A DNA stretch of 64,000 nt from Stictocephala bisonia (lineage: Eukaryota; Arthropoda; Insecta; Hemiptera; Membracidae), in NCBI GenBank assembly GCA_035578905.1, contig JAQJVL010000574.1, forward strand, positions 62,001 through 126,000, read 5' to 3'. Below the pieces are notes generated by a model. It saw only the letters and a program-made list of their open reading frames with translations. It did no database searches and was not told the origin of the DNA. Positions 39,292 to 51,200 of the stretch are shown here, piece by piece. Each line of letters begins with the position of its first letter. The first letter of the stretch is position 1. A program made the position numbers and the translations under genes.

Positions 39292-42200
39292 TATATCATA
39301 TATAAAACAATATAAGTAACTTTAAGATAAGGACTATAATGTCAAAGTTATTAGAAGTGACCTTAAACATTCCACAATGAAAAATAGACTAGCCAAGCTT
39401 TTGTTTCGTGTTTGTTTTGTGTATCTACTGTTTGTAATTAATTCATAAATTGTTAATACCAATGAAACTGATATGGCAAAAAGGAAAAATGGAGGGGGTG
39501 TTTCTACCATTTAGACAAATGATTCGGGTCTATATATTCTAACTTTTCTCTAAATGTCATTAAGATTTGTTCTGTGGTTTAGATTTCATGATGAGTGAGT
39601 TAATCTTATTTTGATTTTATATATTAAGATTATACGTATATATACTATTTAAATATAAGATAGATATATTTAATAGATTACAATAAAACATTTTACAGCA
39701 GTAAACACTTTGTAGACTGTAAATTCGATTAGTAAAATAACGTGTTACATGTGTACAATATTTTGCTATATATAACATATTTTTATCAATAGTAAGTATC
39801 AAAAAATAATGTAAGATAAAATAATACTATTCTATTTATAACTGTTGATGATATAACCTCAAATACCAAGGATTTTAGAGTTAATGCATATTACTTAGTT
39901 TTAAATTTCTTAAAACTGAGATAGTCTATATACTATATATTATGAATAACTTGTTAAAAATAAATTTAATTAGTGTTATTTTGTCAAAAATCATTGGATG
40001 GAATTTTATAGCAACTAATTTTAATTACTTAAACATAGATCTGTAGATACTATATTGTTGTCATGTCAATTCACGTATTCCAGTTATTCAGAAAAATTAT
40101 AAAGTTATTTTATTTTAATGTTGGATTATTGTTATTTTGTCAAAAAATCTTGTTTTTGTTTGCAAATTAACATATACCATTAAATGTGCTTATAAAATAA
40201 AATTAACAACTTATGTCTAGGAAATAGCTAGTTAAATTGAAAATGTCTGAAAGGTACAGTAATTAATTATAGCTTCTACCATAGTTCATCTCACCAGCAT
40301 AAGTTTTTCATATTCCTCTTCGATCACAGTCCCATTGTAATATCGATGGATGGCCTTGGTGTAAGGGAAATAGAACCCTCGTTTGCAGACACACTTGTAG
40401 CTCCCACGACGAAAACCAAGCCCCGGCAACGCAACGCACTGAAACGTAATCATTAATTTAGGTTTTTTCTTTTTTCTTTTTTTTTCTTGGTCATAATATG
40501 TATTGATCCTTATACAGGCATATTACAATAATATGTAATATACAGGGTGGCAAAAAAAGTATGGAAACGCTTTCACAAATTTTGTATGACTTAACTTGTA
40601 AAATTGAAATCTTGTACAAGCTCATGGTTACAAATAACATACTTACAGACGCCATTAGCGACATTTCATCTTTTCAGGGGGACGGCCCACGAGGAGTTGA
40701 ACGAAAATATTCAACCTAAACCTAGGTCGAGTTTGTTATCAAATGAAAGGTTTATTCAAGAAAAAAAAATTGCCGCAAACCGGACTTTGAAAGGTCCAGA
40801 GTAGCAGTAATTTGAATTTCAAAGTAACTAATTTGAAAAATATTATCTCTCCGCTATTTAATGGTTTTACGTAAATTATTCTGATCAAAAGTTATAAAAA
40901 AAAAAACACGGATCACAATTTTGAAAAATTAAATAAAATATTATAAAATTATCTACGGAAAACGTTGTTGTGAAAGAGTTTCCATATTTTTCCCACCCTG
41001 TATATTATCCCTCTACAGTTACTGTTCCTTAAATGAGAGGGTGTCCCTAAAATACTTCCCCCAACTTAAGTTTACTGTTATTTTAGATAAAATTTTTAAA
41101 ATACCTTCCTATAGTCATAGGTCCTAAAACATTTTGTTGCTCAGCTCTCTGCCAGTTTATGTAATTGAAAACATTATTTATATGACTTAGACGTGTTACT
41201 AATTAATTAAATTAAATATATTAATAATTTAATTAAATAATATTAATATTAACCACGTTCAAATGTTTGTAAATTATAGCCTTTTCACTACTTTAACTGA
41301 CTATTACAAAAAACATAATTTGGTACGCAATTAAAAAGATATAAAAAACATCTCCAGTTAAATATTAAATTCAACTAGTACTTTTTTGGAAAAACAAATA
41401 ATGGAGAAGAACGCCTTCGATCAAGATAAGCTGCATATTCATCCAGGAACTTCTCGAAATTGTTGAAACCACCATCATTTTTTAAAGTAATGTCATGTCA
41501 TTCATAACATATAAGAAATAATTTATAAATATTTTTATGATATACGGCAACAAATCTAAGCCATTGAAGTATACAGGGTGCATTTATAATGGCCCATCAT
41601 TGTGATCTTGGGAACCATAGGTCTGAAAAATACTTCAAATGGGGAAAATTACCTTGTTATTTGAGATAATTAAAACACATATTTCAAATTTTGAAAATAG
41701 CGGCTATTTTCCAACATGGCACCCAATTATGTTTTTTTATCATTATGATTTTTTATGGAACAACCTATATTTTATGATAGTTTTAGATGGAAATAATAAT
41801 TTTAAGACCTTTTTAATATTAGATATTTTGCTTAAAAAGTAAATATGAGAGATCAAAATGTTTAGATTCTTTATGGACCATTGAGATAATTTAAAAAATA
41901 TATATATATATGCAAAATTTAAATAATCTGCAAATAATACAGCAACAATTTTGAAAACATATGCCTAGCTATTCTTTTTTCATGATTTGACCGAATAGTT
42001 TATTAAATTATAATACACAGAAACTAAAAAAATTTAGTACTATTTTGTAACAGATACATTGAATTTTAATTCAGATCGACGGCTTTATTTGTAGTTTATT
42101 TAAACAACTGATAACGGTTACAGTGCTGCTAACATCAATGTATGTGTTAGAAAATAGTTACAATATTTTAAAACTCTGTGTGTTATAAGTTAAAACATTT

Positions 42201-45200
42201 TTCTGTCAAATCGTAAAAAAAAGAATACCTTGGCATACATTTCTCACATTTTTTCAGTAACATTTGCATATTAGATCTTTTTTTAGTGTATATTAAAAAA
42301 ATATATATATCTCAATGGTAAGCTCCATAACAAATCTGAACATGTTGAGCTCTCATATCTACGTTATTAAGCCAAATATAGAAAAACTGCCAAGAATACA
42401 AAAGTCTTAAATTAATATTTATATCTTAAATTATTATAAAATATAGGGCGTTCTGTAAGAAAAAAATTGCCAACATATTGAAAAATGGTAGCTTTTTTTA
42501 GATTTGATTTCTGTATTTTTAATTATCTCCAAAAGCAAGGTAAGGTTCCCCATTTCAGGTTTTTTGTCCGACTTTATGGTTTCCAAGATTTTAATGGTGG
42601 CCCATTTAAAAAATACGCCCTGTATAGTTAAGGACACGCGTGTAGGAGGAAGAAGAGTTATCTCCTCATAGTTGGCTAGTATCGATAATGTACGAACATT
42701 AAAGATAAAGTTATACAATACCTCTGTAGTACGATTCTTGCACTTGTCAGATGCGGCAAAGATATTGAGCTGCGTACTCCCGGGTGGCAAGGGACACTGG
42801 TCGATGTCCACACGTCTCAGGTCAATGTCGATCCCGCTTGTACCTCTGAAATAATTATCTATAAGGAAACTCTAGTAATTTAAAGTATTACTCTTAAATA
42901 ACTTATTAAGTCCTAGAACTACCTTATGACTTGTCGACATTAGCTACGTATATTCAAATGTCGTTCCTCCGTTTGATATTGTATTCAATAGGCTAAATGA
43001 CTCTAAAAAAATTAATAACAGTATCAAATGTCTGATTCAAGGTCAATTTCTGGTTCAAGGATCAAAAGAGTCTGTTTCCAAGGATGGTAACTTGCATAAT
43101 GATAACTATCTATATATTCTAAACTGATGTATTTTTATTTTGTATCATAGTAGAACGGTTGGCATACTCATTTAAAAAATTTGCAAGATATGAAGATGAG
43201 AGTGCAAAATATGAGATATACTGGTATATATGGAGTATAAGATTCCAATTCAATGTTTATGAGATTTCTTTTTGATATATTATACGTGGAAATACCAATT
43301 TTTGACAAAATAAATTGGAAAAAAAATTACACCAAAACGTTGAACGGGATTTTACGTATTTGTTTACGTTAAAAGGAATATGACAGTCACTTCTTCTCAA
43401 GACAGATAATGACATATATATTCAATAAATAGGTTAGGTTAGGTTAGAAAGGTTACGTTAGGGTAGGTAACCTTACATTGCGTAAATAAAGGTACATATG
43501 GTAGGTTATGTTAGCGTAAGTTGGGCTATGTACATTTCCAGTTTACTATTTTCTTGTTAAATTTAAATAAAAAAGGTTAAACTTATATATAAACCTTACT
43601 TGAAAAAGTAGGTGTTGTTGGCGAACCCAAAGAAAGGCACTGTGTAGGTAAGCATCCATATATTTCCCCCACCACAGTCATAATATGGCTTGCTCCATTT
43701 TCCATCTTCATAGCGAACACTAAGAATTTCATCTGGCACTCTCGCCGTGTGGGTGGATTCATTGTATGTATACGTGTTGTATCCTGCAACGTATCATATA
43801 TTATAATAAAACGCATTTTAATGGACAGTAATTAAAGTTTTATTTATTTATTTATATAATAACAATATAAAACTGAATTTACATAGAAAAAGTGGATTAT
43901 ATTCACAGTATGAGTTATAAGAAAAATACCAGCATTAATATTAATATTCTGACATTTCCTATATAAAAAAAATTATAAAATCATAATGGAAAAAGTAAAA
44001 GTAATTAAATATTAACAAACAATAATATATAACAAAAATAGAATAAACTGAAAGAAAAAAAACAGAACGTTTAAACATAAAATATTATTTTATGCATTGC
44101 ATATTAAAGAAATACGTATTTCAAAAATTAAGACGAATATTATTGTTCATAGCTATAAATTAATACAGTACTCAGTTGGCTCACAGTTACATGTAATGAC
44201 TTAAATATAATATCATTTTCTTCACAAACGCGATTGAAATCAACAGGTTCAACCTGAAGTCGTCATTAAAATAACACCATATCAAAATGAAACTAAAATG
44301 ACAGATTTTAGCTTTGCGTGGAAAGAAATTTAACTTAATTCTAACTGCGAATAATATATTTAGCGTTTGATTAAAAATTTCAATTTATTATTTTGAAAAC
44401 TATTTGATTTCAGAGTTTCAATTTCTCTGGAGTATGCTCACTTATGTTTCGGAAGTAACTTCTACGGAAAATAATCTAAATAATATCCCTTAATCACGAA
44501 AATAACTGTTCACCGAATGTCACTCAGATGGTCCTAAAACAAAAAATCTGAGTTATACTTGTTCTATTGGATAAATACAATCTTCTAAAGTTCTATGCAT
44601 AATTTACTCGTTTGATACTTTAGAAACGTTTTGATTTATCTCTAAAATACTTTTTATGTGGTAAGCATATATATATTAACAAATATATGCTTACCACAGT
44701 TTTTTTATCCTTTAAATTTTTATTCTTTTATAAAAATTCCATTAATTTATATCATGTGTTGTACTTTAATTGAACAAGTCTCTCTTAATTAAGCAAGTTA
44801 AATTAAACTAGTCTCGTAATTGCAGTAACAAGCTATTAAGTGGAGTAATGGAACTATATGTGTTAGGTAATGATATTATCAAACCGCTTATCACTCTAGG
44901 ATTCTAACTGCATGCTGTTACATTTTCATAGGGACATTTCATGTTCATTGTGTCACCTCACAATGTAAACTGGGGAGCAGGAAGGCAAAAAATGTTTTTT
45001 CAAAAAAAATTTTTTTGCATATTTTGTTTCCTTGTTTAAGTTCTCTTTAAGAAAATATAAGTAGTGTTGCCAAAAAAATATTTACATGCGTTAAAAAGCA
45101 TAGTAAAGAAACGAAGACACCAAGATTTGGGCTCTCGGAAACCTCCAACTCACACACAGTTCATATAGTACACGTGTAATACTACATCAATGATATATTA

Positions 45201-48200
45201 TTCTGTCACGTTGGCAGTACAGCTTACATAGTCTGAGCAGACAACTGTTGTTGTTCTGCTATCCCGTTTTGTTACTGTTATTATTTACAGTACTATTATG
45301 TGTTATTATTGATGTTGTCTACAGTTTTAGTGATGTGTAACGGTGGTTTAGTGATTATTAGTGTTGTGTGATTGTGAAAATGCCTAGAGCAAGAGTGTCA
45401 TATAAAACTAAACCTAAACGTAAATTCAGGGGTAACCAGTATAAATCTAAGGATAATTTTAGGTTAGATGGTGATTTGCAAATCAGTCCTAGGCCTAGGC
45501 CTACCCCAAAAAATACTTCTTGTCAGAGTTCTTCTTCAAAGAAACTGTCTATGGATGGCTATGATAAATATTAGGCAGTAGGTGAAGAGAATGTCAAAAT
45601 TGTATTAGGCCTACTAAATTAAAGCATAAAAACATTTGTAAAGTGCAAGTTTTGCGATGCTGAAGATTGTATCGAACTTAGTATTATGGAAACTGGTAGA
45701 CATGGTTTGGCAGTAAACATTGAGATGAAGTGCAACCTTTGTTTACAATCTACTAAATTCTACAACTCACCTTTCAATACACAATCTAACAAGTATGACT
45801 TAAATTTAATGTTTGTTTATGCCATGAGATCCATTGGGCGTGGGCTTGGAGGGGCTAAAACATTTTGAACTTACCTGCACCACCACAAAAATTTGAAACT
45901 TACACAAAGATACTAAATGATGCAGTAGAAAGATGTGCTAATGACAGCATGACAAGAGCTACTAATGAAGCTGTACTGCACAACATTGATACTGATCCTA
46001 ATACAGACCTGTCCGTATGTCTGGCACTTATCTCTGAATGGCTTTATCAGTGTAACCTCATTTGATACTGGCAAAGTATTGGATATAGCTGTAATGTCCA
46101 AATATTGCCAAACTTGCACAGTAGCTAAGGAAAAAAATAATATTCCAGCTCATGTGTGTACTAAAAACTATATAGGTTTTAGTGGAGGGATGGAGGTCAC
46201 GGGTGCGGTACAAGTTTTTAAGAACTCAATCGACCGAGGAGTCCGCTATGTAAAATATCTCTGAGACGGTGACAGCAATGGTTTTAAGAAAGTCACTGAT
46301 GACAAACCATATGCAGAAAACGTAAGTGTTGAAAAACTTGAATGTGTCAACCACGTGAAGAAAAGAATGGGCACTAGATTAAAAGCTCTGAAAAAAACTT
46401 TTTAAAAAACGGACAAGTTGGAGGATGGAAGAGGCATAGGTGGTAAGAACCGTCTTACAGATAAACAGATGTATGACTTACAACTATACTATGGCTTAGC
46501 AATTAAAAGAGGTGGTTCTGACTGGCAACAAATGAAAAAGAATATATGGGCAATATATTTTCATAAAACTTCCACAGATAAAGAGCCGCAGCATAACATG
46601 TGCCCTAAAGGTGCAGACTCTTGGTGTGGATACAATAAAGCCCAAGCTAACAATGAAACTTACAAACATAAACATTCACTTCCTTATGTTGTCATGGTAA
46701 CAATAAAAGATATTGTTAAAGACTTACCTAACCCAAATCTTTAGAAAAGTGTGTCGACCAAAAAACACAGAACGCGAATGAAAGTTTCAATAATATAGTG
46801 TGGTCAAAGATCCCCAAAAATATTTTTGTGAGACTACACACCTTAAAACTTGGGGTATTTGATTCAGTATTGAGTTTCAATGATGGCTTTTACAGTAAAT
46901 TGACAGTTTACCAAAAGCTGGACCTAAAATTGTGCAGAACTGCAGTAAACGCGCTTCGCGACCTAGTTTCGGTTCGGTTAAAAAAGGCAGAGAAAGCGGC
47001 CCAAGAAATGACTAAAGAGGCAAGGGTTGCCAAAATCAAGAGAAAACTTGCCCTAGAAGAAGAGGAAGAGAATGCTGATGATCCCTGTATGGTGCAGGGA
47101 TGTTTTAGGCAGCTACTACTATATAATGGTGAGTTTTGACTTTTCCGCTAATTTTTCGAAACTTTGGTTTTTTTTATTTAAAGGTACATTTTTCTCAAAA
47201 AGCATTAAAGATAAAGGCTTGAATTTTTTTTTTTTTTTTGTTTATAGGTGACATAGTAATCTAGATATAAATTATAAATGAAAAACTGTAACCAAATCTT
47301 AATACTTTCTAATTAAAAAATAATAATAATGATTAAAAAACGGGACTTTTTTAGTTACATTTTTAAAATTTTCCAAAAAAATGTATTTTTTATTATTTTA
47401 TCATGAAAGTACACGCGTTTGTTTGTTAGGTAGTATATATTATTGAGTTAAAATTTGAAGTATGTAGCTTCAATACTTTCTGAGAAAAATGTTTCTAAAG
47501 TTGCCAATTTTAACATGCGTAGCATAGGGCCTTCCCGCTCCCCTTAATTGTAATCTATATACTTAAACTTTATTCACCGGTACTTATGCTTATTTAAACT
47601 TAAATTATATAAAAAATCTTGGTGACAACATTTAACGTGTAGTAAATTTAAATCAAAATAAATTTAACCCCATCCTATAGTTCATACGGTTATTATTTTT
47701 GAAATTTAGGTAATAACATTGGAGTGTTCTCGATTGATGAAAATTATTTGGAGATTTCCAATGCTTCGAGTGTTTTCAGAAACAAACACAATGATTTGAC
47801 AGGTACGACATACTCCTGTCGTCTTCATGTGTTTACTACCTTAGTCTACATTTACATCTAGTTTTTTCATTAACCTATTCCTAATAATTATTTAAGAAAA
47901 CTCTTAAAAATATATGCTTATAAACTACGGTTGACTGTTAGGAAAATTATGTGTTCCTACAAACTATCACACATATCATAATATTAACAAAATATAAAAC
48001 ATGACATAAATAAAAATTAAATACAAAATATGGAACATTCAACAATACAAAAAGCAGGTTTTTTAATGAAAAAATTGTTTCAACTTATCCAACCAGCCGT
48101 CTATCAGTTATTTACGTTCGTGGTAGTTCATCTATTCATTATAGAGGTTCGAGGTAATCGGTCTCCCTTCCTCGTTGAGTTGAGCGCTGGTTGTATAAGT

Positions 48201-51200
48201 TTTATATTTTTTTCTATTCAAAAATCTGCTTTTTGTATTGTTAAACATTTTCGTACTTCTAAAGTTCTTTTGTATTTCGTGCTGTGTTTTATTTTTTGTT
48301 AACATTGTGTTACGTGTGTTATAGTTAAGAACACACGACAATGATTGTTAAGAAACAATCAACCGTAGTCTTCAAGCATTTAGGTTTTAGTGTTTTCTTA
48401 AGTTATTATGGGTTAAGAAAAGAAACTAGTCTTAAATGTAGGCTAAGGTAGTAAGTAACACCTGAAGATGACAGGAGTTTTTTACATGTCGAAACGTTGT
48501 GTTTGTTCCTTAAACATTTGAATCATTGGAAATGTTCAAATAATTTTTATCAATCAGTTCTTAGGTATTCAAATATAATTAAATTTAAGTTAACTTTGAA
48601 AGTATTTAGGTTTTAAGTTACTTTATACTGTTTAAAGGAAGCATAATTTTCTGGTAGCAGTCATTTATTTATATAATAAAAAGGTTTGTATTTACATTTG
48701 ATTTATTAAATTTTAACTGAATTTCCCATTCATCGTACTATCTAGGCAGGTAATATCTGGTTTTATTTTATACCATTTTACTGCGGAAGTCTTTCCAATA
48801 ACATTTTCAAAGAGTTTCAAAAGAATGTTAGTAAGTACTATTTGAATACTTAATTTAGTTTATCATCAAAATAAACTTTTACAGTTTAAATATATATAAT
48901 GTATATTATGTATTTTTAATAATCTGACTAAAATACAGGATGAACAGAGATATATTCAAGTTTCTTTATTTATTATTTGTTTTTTATCTTTCTATAAAAG
49001 TTGAACTTTTTAATACAATTCTTTTGAGAAATTATTAAGTGGACTTTCCGTAAATTTTCCACTTCCGGAAAAGTTCTATCCACTAGGCTAGCAGGATGTC
49101 TAATGTTGATAAAACATAATTATACATTATCTCTACAAGAACGGGACCTACCTCTACTAAACTGGTTGTAGTTGTTGATGACATTCTCTGCATGTTTTCG
49201 GGCGATGAAGAACCATTCACTGGTGTTGCTAAGGTATTTGTACTCCACGGCCAGGTCCTTCGCCAGGATCGGTCCTTCAGGCAACCGATAAGCGTAAGGA
49301 CAAAACAGCTGGTAGTCCTTGTACTGAAACTACAAGGACATATTCCTGGTAATCACAGATAAGAATAAGAGCTTATAGCAACAAAATACAAGATATGTTA
49401 CTACTGTAACAATAAGAACCAAGCGAATACGTGTTTAAGCCTCAAAATACACGTTTTTGCATCAATGCTACGAATTTAGGGGTCTTTTTTTAAATGATGA
49501 CTGCCAAGCAACTCTTACAGTATGCTCTATACACCAGGGTAACAATATAATTTGTATGACATAACGATACTAAATTTAGGTTAGGTTAGGTTAGTTTAGG
49601 TTAGGTTAGGTTATGTTAGGTTAGGTTAGATTAGGTTACGTAGAGTGGAATACGTTTACAATGCCACTTGGTGGGACGAAGGTTAGCCACCGACAACTGA
49701 TCCTAAATTTTGTTAGCTTAATATACATGCCTTTTATGGCGTAATATATTATAAACACATAATCTGAAGAGGGAGTATCCTAAATACTGGAATTGCATGT
49801 TTCCATTTTTCATGGGAAGCATTTTAAAAATGATAGTAATTTTATATAAATGGCCTTGATTGTGTACCTATGATGTTAAAAAATAATTATAAGGAATTAT
49901 TTAATGTGCTATTAAATCATAATAAATTATACAGTAATTTTTTTTATAAATTGTATTTATGTTTATAAGAATGTTCCACTATCACTACCAAATAAAATAA
50001 AATAGGTTACTTATTTTATATGATTTATACTTTTTTTAATATGTGATCAAAATTGGTGATATCATTTAAATACATCGTCATAATATGGTTTCTTTACGTT
50101 CAGTGGATGTAAATCTTTCTACAAACAATTTGAACTTATTTAAAATAATACTGCACGTTTATGGGTGGATGGGTGATTCAATACTACTGTACGTGAATGG
50201 TCGTGTGGTATTGACCCTCAGATACACATAAATAGTATTGGTTATAAAGTAAATAAATACACAATTTGAAAGGGAGTATATCCAGTAATTCCCTTAGATC
50301 ATCGAGGTAAAATGTATCAAGTTAGGGAAGTTTTCAAAAGTTTACATGACTTAGGAAATAGCAAAAGAAAATGAATGAAATATACTACAGTAATTATTTA
50401 ATTTAAAACAGTTATATGAACTAGCTAATATTGTTCATAACATTTATAACTAGAAAAATGTTAAAACTAAAATACTACTGGTTATATGTGCAGAAAGTTA
50501 ATGCATACTAATATTTGTATATGAAATCATCATACTTCTTGACACGGAGATTTTCCTAGTCAAAATAAATAATGAAAATGTTAAATGAGTTGCCAAATAA
50601 ACATTGCAGGTGCTGGGTGTAGAGTGCACAACACTACATTGGCAAATATACTGTATTCATATTTTTTATGCTTTTTAATTTTACGTCTCAATATTAAAAT
50701 TATATATTAAAATAAAATAATGCTCTTTCATTTTCAATGTAATGATTATATTCAAATTTCATGTTATGGCTGGTACAGGTTTCATAATTAATAGCCTTGA
50801 ATATATAAATATATTATTTATTGGTCTATAATCAGCTGTCAGTTGGGTCACTGCAGTTGAAATATTAATTTTATTTCTTGATCTTAGAACTTAGGCTTAA
50901 GCGGCCGGTGTCATAACTAGAATCTACAGTTTCCGGTGACAACCGCGTCAAGGTACTATCTACAATATTTACAAGATGACCAGACGTTTCGCCCATACTG
51001 TGATGTGGCATCTTCAGTGGTTTCTCTGAGACTGAAAAAAAACAAAAAAAAACTACAATTATACACAATTAATAAATCTCTAGCATCGCCTAGAGTACAC
51101 AAATACACAGTTATTTTTTTTTTTTTTCTTTTTTCAGTCTCAGAGAAACCACTGAGGATGCCACATCACAGTATGGGCGAAACGTCTGGTCATCTTGTAA

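Larger units (their letters stand above)
36168..40294 (-). other. Intron between E5 and E6, distal part
   Basis: The stretch includes a hairpin at 37316-37353, a SINE at 38797-38945, a minisatellite at 38995-39240 and an AT tract at 39241-39290. The remainder is AT-rich without a gene. Confidence 0.6.
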
